From: Tepidimicrobium sp. | GTDB taxonomy: Bacteria > Bacillota > Clostridia > Tissierellales > Tepidimicrobiaceae | Length of the DNA stretch: 28,836 bases | NCBI GenBank assembly: GCA_012839395.1 | Contig: DUNJ01000066.1 | Location: 1 to 28,836 of the forward strand | Direction of reading: 5' to 3' | In this document: one piece after another, positions 16,954 through 23,132 of the stretch | Position numbering within the stretch: position 1 is the stretch's first letter | Layout of the letters: each line of letters starts with the position of its first letter | Translations under genes and position numbers: made by a program | The notes under the pieces: generated by a model | The model's database searches: none | Told to the model about the DNA's origin: nothing | What the model saw: the letters and a program-made list of their open reading frames with translations, nothing else

Positions 16954-17721
16954 ATGCTAATAGATAGTCATGTTCATCTAGATGATGGAAGATATGATAG
17001 GGATAGGGATCATCTAATAAGCTCTTTGAAGGAAAATGGAGTGGATTTGGTAATAAACATAGGGGCCGATTTACAATCCAGTATAAGATCTGTATCTTTA
17101 TCAGAGGATTATGACAATATATATGCGGCCGTAGGGGTACATCCTCATTCGACTAAGGAGATGAGTGATTCCACGATAGATACCCTAAAATCTTTAGCTA
17201 GTAGGGATAAGGTGGTAGCTATAGGGGAGATTGGATTGGATTTTTATAGGGATCTATCCCCTAGGGATATTCAAAGGCAGAGATTTATAGAACAGTTAGA
17301 GTTAGCAAAAGAGATAGACTTACCTGTGGTAATCCATTCCAGGGATGCGGCAGGAGCAACCTTCGATATATTGAAGGAGGCCCAGGACGGCAATTTGGAA
17401 GGGGTTTTACATTGCTATTCTGGAAGCATGGAGATGGCTATGGAGTATATAGAGTTAGGGTTTTATATCTCCTTAGCAGGACCTGTAACCTTTAAAAATG
17501 CAAGGGTGCCTAAAGAGGTTGCTAAGGCAGTGCCGCTGGATAGATTATTGATCGAGACCGATTCTCCATATCTAACTCCAGAACCCTATAGGGGTAAAAG
17601 AAATGAACCTATATATGTAAGGTATGTGGCAGGAACTATAGCTGAATTGAGGGGCATATCCTTCGAGGAAGTAGCTAATAGGACATCGGAGAATGCTAGA
17701 AGGCTATTTGGATTGGAGTAG
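16954..17721 (+). CDS. TatD-family metal-dependent DNase
   Basis: The product has 255 residues and the start follows GGAAGGGG. The TIM-barrel metal ligands are all present: His6 and His8 (DSHVHLD), Glu92 (GEIGLDFY), His128 (VIHSRDA), His153 (LHCYSGS) and Asp203 (ETDSPYLTP), followed by the family end NEPIYV. TatD proteins are 3'-5' exonucleases and AP-type nucleases in DNA repair. This is the YabD position in the conserved metG-tatD-rnmV-ksgA order. It is cytoplasmic. Confidence 0.93.
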   Translation: MLIDSHVHLDDGRYDRDRDHLISSLKENGVDLVINIGADLQSSIRSVSLSEDYDNIYAAVGVHPHSTKEMSDSTIDTLKSLASRDKVVAIGEIGLDFYRDLSPRDIQRQRFIEQLELAKEIDLPVVIHSRDAAGATFDILKEAQDGNLEGVLHCYSGSMEMAMEYIELGFYISLAGPVTFKNARVPKEVAKAVPLDRLLIETDSPYLTPEPYRGKRNEPIYVRYVAGTIAELRGISFEEVANRTSENARRLFGLE

Positions 17722-17759
17722 GGTTGTAGGCCTTCTTGTATTAATAAGGGGAGATCGTT

Positions 17760-18305
17760 TTGATAAGGGAAGTTATAGTAGTTGAAGGAAAAGACGATAT
17801 TGCAGCTGTAAAGAATGCATTGGATGCTGAGGTAATAGCTACAGGGGGTTATGGTTATGACGATAAGTTTATCCAGAACTTAAAAAACATTGCGAAAAGA
17901 CGGGGAATCATAATATTGACGGATCCAGATTATGCAGGGGAGCGAATTCGAAGGGATATATCTAAAAATATAAAGGGCTGTAAGCACGCATTCCTCCCTC
18001 AAGATAAGGCGCTGGTGGATGGGGACATAGGGGTGGAGAATGCAACAAAGGAGGACATAGTGGGAGCGATATATAATGCTAGGCCAACAATTGTAGATAG
18101 GAAAGAGGAATTTAGCAGTATGGACCTTATAGGGTTGGGATTGATAGGTGGATTCAATAGCCGAAGGAAGAGGGAGCGGATAGGGGATATATTAGGAATA
18201 GGCTATGCCAATTCCAAGCAATTTTTAAATAGGCTGAATAACTTTGGAATTGATAGGGAGGAGCTTATACAAGCGCTGAATAGGATGGAGGATTTGAATG
18301 GATAG
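17760..18305 (+). CDS. rnmV: Ribonuclease M5
   Basis: The product has 181 residues. It starts at a TTG (17760) with AAGGGGA seven bases upstream. RNase M5 matures 5S rRNA at both ends. The N-terminal TOPRIM domain shows EGKDD (Glu9) and TDPDYAGERIR (Asp55, Asp57), with the HAFLPQ and GVENA segments typical of M5. The C-terminal part is the helical rRNA-binding region. It overlaps ksgA by eight bases, as in many Firmicutes, so translation of the two is coupled. Confidence 0.94.
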   Translation: MIREVIVVEGKDDIAAVKNALDAEVIATGGYGYDDKFIQNLKNIAKRRGIIILTDPDYAGERIRRDISKNIKGCKHAFLPQDKALVDGDIGVENATKEDIVGAIYNARPTIVDRKEEFSSMDLIGLGLIGGFNSRRKRERIGDILGIGYANSKQFLNRLNNFGIDREELIQALNRMEDLNG

Positions 18306-19161
18306 AAGGCTTTATTCCCCCAGATATGTAAGGGAGATATTGGATAGGTATGGTTTTCGATTTTCAAGGGGATTGGGGCAAAATTTTTTAGTGGATGGAA
18401 ATATAGTTAAAGGGATCTGCAGGGCTGGGGAGATTACAAAAGAAGATTATGTGCTGGAGATAGGACCGGGTTTGGGAACCATGACGGAGGAGATAGGCTT
18501 AAATGCTAAGAAGGTAGTAGCGGTAGAATTGGATGAAAGACTATTGCCGATTTTAGATGAGACTTTGGGAGGATATGACAATATAGAGATAGTACATGGA
18601 GATATATTGAAAGTGAATATAGAAGGCATTATAGAGGAAAAATTGGGGGGAGGACCTATCAAGGTGATAGCCAACCTTCCATATTATGCAACCACTCCTA
18701 TAATAGCCAGATTGATAGAAGAGGATCTCAGCATAGATACCATTATAGTTATGGTACAGGAGGAGGTAGCCGATAGGATAGTAGCCGATCCAGGTAATAG
18801 GAGGTATGGTTCCCTTTCAGTATTTGTAAACTTTTATGCCTACCCAGAGATAGTCATGGATGTACCTAGAACTGTTTTTATGCCTCAGCCTAATGTGGAT
18901 TCCGCGGTGATGAAGTTGAAGTTGAAACAGGAGCTACCCAAGGTGAATAGGGAAATATTTTTTAAGGTGGTAAGATCTGCTTTTGGCAAGAGGAGAAAGA
19001 CTATCTTAAACTCTCTCTCTTCTGGAGAGTTGAATTTGAAGAAGAAAGACATACGGAAGGTGTTAGAAGCAGCCGATATACCCCCTAATAAAAGGGCGGA
19101 AGATTTAAAAGTAGAACATTTTGCAAAGATTAGTAAAATATTGCCCCTCTTAGACATATAG
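18298..19161 (+). CDS. rsmA: 16S rRNA dimethyladenosine transferase (RsmA/KsgA)
   Basis: The product has 287 residues. It dimethylates the two adenines of the 3' terminal 16S rRNA hairpin late in 30S assembly. Family marks are GQNFLVDGN (27-35), the SAM motif EIGPGLGTMTEE (54-65), VVAVELDE and the catalytic NLPYYATTP (126-134). The start overlaps the end of rnmV, and the ATG is followed by the usual N-terminal helix. It ends 26 bases before the next gene. Confidence 0.96.
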   Translation: MDRRLYSPRYVREILDRYGFRFSRGLGQNFLVDGNIVKGICRAGEITKEDYVLEIGPGLGTMTEEIGLNAKKVVAVELDERLLPILDETLGGYDNIEIVHGDILKVNIEGIIEEKLGGGPIKVIANLPYYATTPIIARLIEEDLSIDTIIVMVQEEVADRIVADPGNRRYGSLSVFVNFYAYPEIVMDVPRTVFMPQPNVDSAVMKLKLKQELPKVNREIFFKVVRSAFGKRRKTILNSLSSGELNLKKKDIRKVLEAADIPPNKRAEDLKVEHFAKISKILPLLDI

Positions 19162-19187
19162 TAATATAAAGGCTTAAAGGGGGGTTA

Positions 19188-20522
19188 ATGATGTCAGGTG
19201 AATTTACCTATTATAGAAAATACATCATCCTAAGGGATAATTATACCAATATAGAGGGCATAAAGCCAAAAGGTCACGGCAAATTGGAGATACGGGGGGT
19301 TAAGGGAGCTGTTAGTTTAAATATGGAGAATTGTGAGCCCCATGGAGACTATAGGATATACTTTCTAGGAGATATTGGAGGGAAGATAGGTGAATATGAT
19401 TTAGGTAGGGTTATAATAGATGAGAGAGGAAGGACCAGAACCAACTTGAGTTTTAATATAAGGGATTTGGAATCCAAAGGGTTCCATGTCGATAGATTGG
19501 CTGCCATTATCATAAGGAAGGATGAGGCTATATTATTAAATGGTTATATAGGGCAAGATGATGGAACAGTAGACAGATTTATAGAGCAGTTAACTTCGGG
19601 AAAGGTTGAGGAGTTGAAGGGGCTGGAGCTGACCCCTAGTTTAGAGGAGAAAACACAGCCTGTTGAAAGGGAAGAGGATCTGGCCTCGGAGGGGATGGAG
19701 GAAGATATAGAATCGGCAGCAAAGTTTGATAGGGAAGAAGTGGAGGATGAAATTGTAGAGACAGAAGAACTGGAGAAGTCAGGGCCGGTAGGAGAAGCGG
19801 ATAAGGTAGATGAGCTAATAGAAGAATTGGAGGAAAAGGATGGAGCAGATGAGGCTATAGGAGAACTAGGAGAAGAGGTTGATGGGACTATAGAAGAATT
19901 AGATGACGTGGATGAAGTATTAGAAGAGATAGAAGAAATTTCGGAAGAGGATATTGAAGCGGTAGAATCTATAGATGGATCAGAAGAATGGGATGATGGG
20001 CAAGGGTTTCAGAAAATAGAGAAAGAGGATGAGGTAGCAGATTACAAATCCCTGGAATATATGAGGAAATTGAATCATAAAAATCAGATGACCGACTATA
20101 TACTCAGCATACTTAGGTTCTTCCCGTATGTAGATCCATTTAATATATATTTGCATGGATATAGCTGGTGGAAGATAGAAGATTGTAATACGGATTTGCA
20201 TAAGGGCTTCCTACCCTATTATAACTATTTAATGGGTACTGATTATAGATATGGCATCGCCAATAGTTCTACCACATGTATAGATCAGATAGAAAAGTAT
20301 GGACATTATATATTTGGGATATACAAGGATGGGAAGGATGTTAAATACTATCTCTATGGTGTACCTGGGCGGTTTACCACAGAGGAACATCCCTTTAGAG
20401 GGGTTACGGGGTTTAATACATGGTATGAATCGGAAGACGGGTTTGGATATTGGATCCTATATATAGATCCCATGACTGGAGAGGTAGTTCGGATTATAAA
20501 TCCTATGATTCCTGAATACTAA
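19188..20522 (+). CDS. Protein of unknown function with a long acidic linker
   Basis: The product has 444 residues and starts at ATG ATG behind AAGGGGGG. I do not recognise a named family. Residues 1-135 form a compact beta-rich domain (YYRKYIILRDNY, then HGDYRIYFLGD). About 140-300 is a low-complexity acidic linker of Glu/Asp with Ile/Leu (repeats such as IEELEE and EELDDVDEV). About 300-444 is a second domain rich in Tyr, Trp and Gly (ILRFFPYVDPF, HGYSWWKIED, YYLYGVPGRF, GFGYWILYIDP). No signal peptide or membrane span is seen. It follows ksgA where Bacillus has yabG (a sporulation protease), so a spore or envelope role is plausible, but YabG itself has a different sequence. It seems co-transcribed with tatD-rnmV-ksgA. 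Confidence 0.8.
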   Translation: MMSGEFTYYRKYIILRDNYTNIEGIKPKGHGKLEIRGVKGAVSLNMENCEPHGDYRIYFLGDIGGKIGEYDLGRVIIDERGRTRTNLSFNIRDLESKGFHVDRLAAIIIRKDEAILLNGYIGQDDGTVDRFIEQLTSGKVEELKGLELTPSLEEKTQPVEREEDLASEGMEEDIESAAKFDREEVEDEIVETEELEKSGPVGEADKVDELIEELEEKDGADEAIGELGEEVDGTIEELDDVDEVLEEIEEISEEDIEAVESIDGSEEWDDGQGFQKIEKEDEVADYKSLEYMRKLNHKNQMTDYILSILRFFPYVDPFNIYLHGYSWWKIEDCNTDLHKGFLPYYNYLMGTDYRYGIANSSTTCIDQIEKYGHYIFGIYKDGKDVKYYLYGVPGRFTTEEHPFRGVTGFNTWYESEDGFGYWILYIDPMTGEVVRIINPMIPEY

Positions 20523-20556
20523 CATATGGAATACTGAAGAAGAGGGTGAAGCAAAA

Positions 20557-20913
20557 ATGGATAAAAAAGAAATCTGTAGCGGATATGCCACAGATGAGAA
20601 TACCTTAAATGCTATAAAGAATAGCTTATATGGAGAGGATGTGATATATGATCTATCTCAAATATTTAAAGCTTTAGGAGATCCAACAAGGCTTAGGATA
20701 TTATATGTTCTTTCAAAGAGACCTCTATGTGTATGCGATATTGCATATCTGTTGGACATGACTCAATCGGCAATATCACATCAGCTAAGGTTTTTAAGAA
20801 ATTTAAGGTTAGTTAAGTTCAAAAGGGAGGGAAGGATGCTCATATATTCCTTAGACGACGAACATGTATTGGAACTATTCAACCAGGGATTGGAGCATGT
20901 GCAACATAGATAG
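20557..20913 (+). CDS. ArsR/SmtB-family metal-sensing repressor
   Basis: The product has 118 residues, a winged helix. The recognition helix region is DMTQSAISHQLRFLR (67-81) after FKALGDPTRLRIL (37-49). Metal-site residues are visible in two places. Cys58 and Cys60 in LCVCD, with Cys7 near the N-terminus, occupy the positions of the CadC-type (Cd/Pb/Zn) alpha3N site. Asp101, His103, His114 and His117 fit the SmtB/ZiaR-type alpha5 zinc site. The second N-terminal Cys of CadC is not present. No metal transporter gene is next to it, so its target is not obvious. It is 34 bases after the previous gene with GAGGGTG upstream. Confidence 0.92.
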   Translation: MDKKEICSGYATDENTLNAIKNSLYGEDVIYDLSQIFKALGDPTRLRILYVLSKRPLCVCDIAYLLDMTQSAISHQLRFLRNLRLVKFKREGRMLIYSLDDEHVLELFNQGLEHVQHR

Positions 20914-20916
20914 GAT

Positions 20917-21174
20917 CTATCCTTTACATCTTTGGGCTACTATCTGTGCGGCCTCTGTAATCTTTGCAAGGGCCGTAATCTTCATTTGGCGGTTTAATAA
21001 AAATGACTTCCTTTCCCCCTCGTCAACGTAGGATGGGAAGTATGCCGGGGGAAGTGCGTTTAATGCAATAGCTTTTATATCATCGGTACAATTATCATAT
21101 TGGCATACTTCGTACTGGTTCTTCACCTCATTATAAACTTCATCGACTAGAATTTCCATATAGTTTTTTAGCAT
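20917..21174 (-). CDS. ComFB-family protein
   Basis: The product has 85 residues and matches the late-competence ComFB family: an N-terminal MEILVDEVYNEV helix, a CxxxxC-type segment (CQYDNC), then DDIKAIALNALPPAY and a C-terminal helix ending in QRCKG. In Bacillus comFB lies in the comF operon; many members stand alone and their role is unclear (some cyanobacterial members bind cyclic dinucleotides). The ATG is preceded by AAGGA and a consensus promoter. It converges with the ArsR gene, their stops being only three bases apart. Confidence 0.85.
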   Translation of the reverse strand: MLKNYMEILVDEVYNEVKNQYEVCQYDNCTDDIKAIALNALPPAYFPSYVDEGERKSFLLNRQMKITALAKITEAAQIVAQRCKG

Positions 21175-21208
21175 TTACACCAATCCTTCTAAAAATGTAA
21201 TTTTATCC

Positions 21209-21237
21209 ATTATAATATTGACCTTGGATTATGTCAA
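21209..21237 (-). promoter_or_regulatory. Consensus promoter of the ComFB gene
   Basis: On the minus strand: perfect TTGACA (21232-21237), a 17-base spacer, perfect TATAAT (21209-21214). The start point would be about 30 bases from the ATG. Confidence 0.85.
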
Positions 21238-21350
21238 ATGAATGCAGTAAAAGTTTTTGATTAATCCATATACTTGAAGGGTAGAATAGGTATAGGAAAG
21301 AATTTCAAGTATTTGATTACAAATATTATGAGGTATGAGGAGGAATTGGA

Positions 21351-21581
21351 ATGGCAAATGTGGTAATATTTACAAGTAATACTTGACCATATTGTGTTAC
21401 GGCTAAGGATTATTTAGACGAAAAAGGAGTTTCTTATATTGAAAAGAATATCCAAACGGATAAGGCTGCAAGGAAAGAACTAATGGGAATGGGACATATG
21501 GGAGTCCCTGTATTGGTTATAGACGGAGAAGAAGTGGTAGGCTTTGATAAGCCTAAGATAGACCAACTACTTAATAAATAA
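21351..21581 (+). CDS. Selenocysteine-containing glutaredoxin (UPYC), in-frame TGA at 21384-21386
   Basis: Translated with TGA as selenocysteine, this is a complete 76-residue glutaredoxin. ATG 21351 has GAGGAGG a few bases upstream. The N-terminus reads VVIFTSNT, then Sec12-Pro-Tyr-Cys15, exactly the CPYC redox site with the first Cys replaced. Downstream come the glutathione-site GVPVLVIDGEEVVGFD and the C-terminal helix. Frame and similarity continue unbroken across the TGA to a TAA at 21579. A UPYC glutaredoxin is known from Alkaliphilus oremlandii, so the type has precedent. It probably reduces disulfides or glutathionylated or persulfidated proteins. A possible SECIS hairpin lies just after the TGA. 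Confidence 0.92.
21400..21420 (+). promoter_or_regulatory. Candidate bacterial SECIS hairpin in the glutaredoxin mRNA
   Basis: The stem 21400-21406 / 21414-21420 pairs with one G-A mismatch, with apical loop GGATTAT. The loop starts 20 bases after the TGA and begins with G, which fits the general bacterial SECIS pattern (loop roughly 16-37 bases downstream, G among its first bases). It was folded by eye only. Confidence 0.5.
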
Positions 21582-21592
21582 TGATAAACATA

Positions 21593-21632
21593 AAAATCTC
21601 CTCTTCGATTCAAACAGAAGAGGAGATTTTTT
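21593..21632. terminator. Bidirectional terminator
   Basis: A perfect 14-bp stem (21593-21606 / 21617-21630) with a 10-base loop has A-runs on the left and T-runs on the right. It lies between the convergent glutaredoxin and DUF1858 genes and can serve both. Confidence 0.88.
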
Positions 21633-21637
21633 ATGTT

Positions 21638-21823
21638 TTATGCATTTAGGGCCTTTAATAACTCATCTAGATTTAAACCATGGACCATTGCAGCTTCCTC
21701 TATGCTCTCCATTTGACTTGCAGGACAACCCACACATCCTAGTCCAAATCTCATCAATATATCGATTGCTTCTGGTTTATTTCGAATCAATTCACCGATC
21801 ATTGTATCCTTAGTAACCTCCAC
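21638..21823 (-). CDS. DUF1858 domain protein
   Basis: The product has 61 residues and a GTG start at 21823 with AAAGGAGGT seven bases upstream. The whole protein is one DUF1858 domain: TKDTMIGELIRNKPEAIDIL, then the cysteine pair in GLGCVGCPAS, then ESIEEAA and a C-terminal GLNLDELLKALN. This domain is found alone or fused to hybrid-cluster and redox proteins in anaerobes and is thought to hold a reactive cysteine pair. Its function is not known. It converges on the Sec-glutaredoxin gene. Confidence 0.88.
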   Translation of the reverse strand: MEVTKDTMIGELIRNKPEAIDILMRFGLGCVGCPASQMESIEEAAMVHGLNLDELLKALNA

Positions 21824-21974
21824 TGTGCTTACCTCCTTTATTGAATCTACAATATCATATTACCATATATTATATACCCTGTGAACCATAAACATATCAA
21901 ATTTAAAAATAAAAGCCCTATAATTTTGTATAAAAATTAAAAAAATGGAGATTCTTATATCAGGAGGTGAACCA

Positions 21975-22358
21975 ATGGACAATAATAATCAGAATAGAAA
22001 TAGGACTGAATACAGGGATAATGATTGGGACATAGGACAGATGCTTATAAGGCTATTGGTGACAGCTGTGGTGGTAGGAATTTCAGCATTTTTGACCCCG
22101 GGTTTCTCCATAAATAGCCTATGGAGTCTAATATTAGCTGCAGTGGTTATAGCCGTATTGGATCACCTGGTGCAGAAATTCACCGGGGTAGAGGCCACCC
22201 CGTTTGGCAGGGGAATTGCTGGATTTATAGTAGCTGCCATCATATTATATGCTACCAAGTTCATAGTTCCGGGATTCAATATAACGGTATGGGGGGCTAT
22301 AATAGGAGCGTTGGTAATTGGAATAGTAGATGCGATAATACCGGGGAGAGCCATGTAA
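21975..22358 (+). CDS. Holin-like small membrane protein (4-TMS, phage_holin_4-type)
   Basis: The product has 127 residues from ATG 21975, chosen because AGGAGGTG lies just upstream; an ATG 30 bases earlier has no site. After a short polar head (Asn-rich, to about residue 25) there are four hydrophobic stretches in two similar halves: LTPGFSINSLWSLILAAVVI and IVPGFNITVWGAIIGALVI both carry PGF-I near a loop. This is the pattern of the four-helix family named after mycobacteriophage holins, which is common in non-phage bacterial chromosomes. No other phage genes are near, so a real holin role is unlikely. The function is unknown. Confidence 0.8.
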   Translation: MDNNNQNRNRTEYRDNDWDIGQMLIRLLVTAVVVGISAFLTPGFSINSLWSLILAAVVIAVLDHLVQKFTGVEATPFGRGIAGFIVAAIILYATKFIVPGFNITVWGAIIGALVIGIVDAIIPGRAM

Positions 22359-22365
22359 AAGGATT

Positions 22366-22394
22366 AACCCTCTAACGGAAAGTTAGGGGGTTTT
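22366..22394 (+). terminator. Terminator of the holin-like gene
   Basis: An 11-bp stem with one G-T wobble (AACCCTCTAAC / GTTAGGGGGTT) is followed by TTTTAAAATTTTA. Confidence 0.85.
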
Positions 22395-22404
22395 AAAATT
22401 TTAT

Positions 22405-22433
22405 TTGACATCATATGATAAATAGTTTATTCT
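22405..22433 (+). promoter_or_regulatory. Promoter of the HesB-like selenoprotein gene
   Basis: Perfect TTGACA (22405-22410), a 17-base spacer, TATTCT (22428-22433). The start would fall at about 22440, next to the palindrome described separately. Confidence 0.75.
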
Positions 22434-22443
22434 ATGATTAACA

Positions 22444-22460
22444 ATACCTACAGGGGGTAT
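22444..22460 (+). promoter_or_regulatory. Palindrome resembling a CsoR/CstR-type operator
   Basis: ATACC-TACAGGG-GGTAT lies right at the predicted transcription start. It resembles the G-run palindromes bound by CsoR-family copper, persulfide or formaldehyde repressors (Bacillus copZA type: TACCCTACGGGGGTA). The regulator gene is not in the window. Confidence 0.4.
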
Positions 22461-22496
22461 ATACAAGGTATAGGAAAATAAATAGGGGGCGTTAAT

Positions 22497-22796
22497 ATGA
22501 GAGTTGATTTGACTGAAAAGGCAAAAGATGAACTTGAAAAGTTTATGGAATCTAGAGAAGAGAATAAACCATTAAGGATCTATATTGCAGGTTATGGTTG
22601 AGGCGGTCCATCCTTTGGCCTGGCTCTGGATGAGCGAAAAGAAGGGGACATTTCAGCTGAGGTTGGGGGGTATACATTCCTAGTTGAAGAGGATTTAACC
22701 GCTGCATTCAGTTCCTTTACCATTGACTACAGCGATAGCTGGCTTAGAAAAGGATTTAGTGTTCTTCCAAATGGTAGGGATAGCTCCTCCTGTTAA
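22497..22796 (+). CDS. HesB-like selenoprotein, in-frame TGA at 22599-22601
   Basis: With TGA read as selenocysteine this is a complete 99-residue protein of the IscA/HesB-like family. The ATG is preceded by AGGGGGC. The N-terminal helix is LTEKAKDELEKFME, then PLRIYIAGYGU35GGPSFGLALDE, in which Sec replaces the conserved first Cys of the family. The strands YTFLVEEDL and FTIDYSD follow, and one Cys at the very C-terminus (SSSC). The frame is open and similar to the family on both sides of the TGA. HesB-like selenoproteins have been listed in surveys of Clostridia selenoproteomes; their substrate is not known. Sec35 and Cys99 could pair in a redox reaction rather than bind an iron-sulfur cluster. 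Confidence 0.92.
22623..22635 (+). promoter_or_regulatory. Candidate bacterial SECIS hairpin in the HesB-like mRNA
   Basis: The 4-bp stem GCTC/GAGC (22623-22626 / 22632-22635) has loop TGGAT starting 25 bases after the TGA with G at loop position two. It fits the general spacing rule but is short. An alternative stem (22609-22613 / 22628-22632) exists. Confidence 0.35.
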
Positions 22797-22820
22797 TAGA
22801 TTCATGAAATGTTAGTAAAG

Positions 22821-22858
22821 GGTGTAGAATAATCATTCTACGCCTTTATTTTTTTGGG
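22821..22858 (+). terminator. Terminator of the HesB-like gene
   Basis: A 10-bp stem with one G-T wobble (22821-22830 / 22835-22844), tetraloop AATC, then TTTATTTTTTT. Confidence 0.88.
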
Positions 22859-22983
22859 GGGATGTATTTAATAAAAAGCATATTTTGTGTTAGAATAATG
22901 TATATTGTAGATGCAGCCAGATCAAATTTTTTCTTGACTTTAGGCTAGAATCTAATAATCTATATATTGTAGGTTATTGAATT

Positions 22984-23119
22984 CTTTGGGAAACTTAGGG
23001 GGTGGTGACTGATGGATTCTGGGCCCTTATGTAATATGAGGGTTAAAAATTCAAAATCAGATGTCAATAGGAATGATAGGGAAACCTTAGTCATCAACTC
23101 ATGCTCTGGTTTCCCAAAG
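22984..23119 (+). promoter_or_regulatory. Structured leader of mgtE with long-range stem over the ribosome binding site
   Basis: An 11-bp perfect pairing, CTTTGGGAAAC (22984-22994) with GTTTCCCAAAG (23109-23119), closes a domain of 114 bases. The pairing runs into the AAAGGAGG site (23116-23123) of mgtE and would hide it. Nested inside are an 8-bp stem (23003-23010 / 23089-23096, one wobble) and a 7-bp hairpin (23024-23030 / 23036-23042). A likely -35 (TTGACT, 22934-22939) lies upstream. I could not match it to the M-box, the usual magnesium riboswitch before mgtE. A 50-codon ORF (23012-23164) overlapping the mgtE start is an alternative regulatory element. Confidence 0.55.
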
Positions 23120-23132
23120 GAGGACGATAAAA

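Noticed and set aside
21975..22358. Prophage based on the holin-like gene
   Set aside because: No other phage genes nearby; the family is common as an ordinary chromosomal membrane protein.
22960..23132. M-box magnesium riboswitch before mgtE
   Set aside because: The M-box core (GTTAGGTGAGGCTCCT-like segment and the CTGCCC segment) was not found, although the leader is clearly structured; a covariance search could overturn this.
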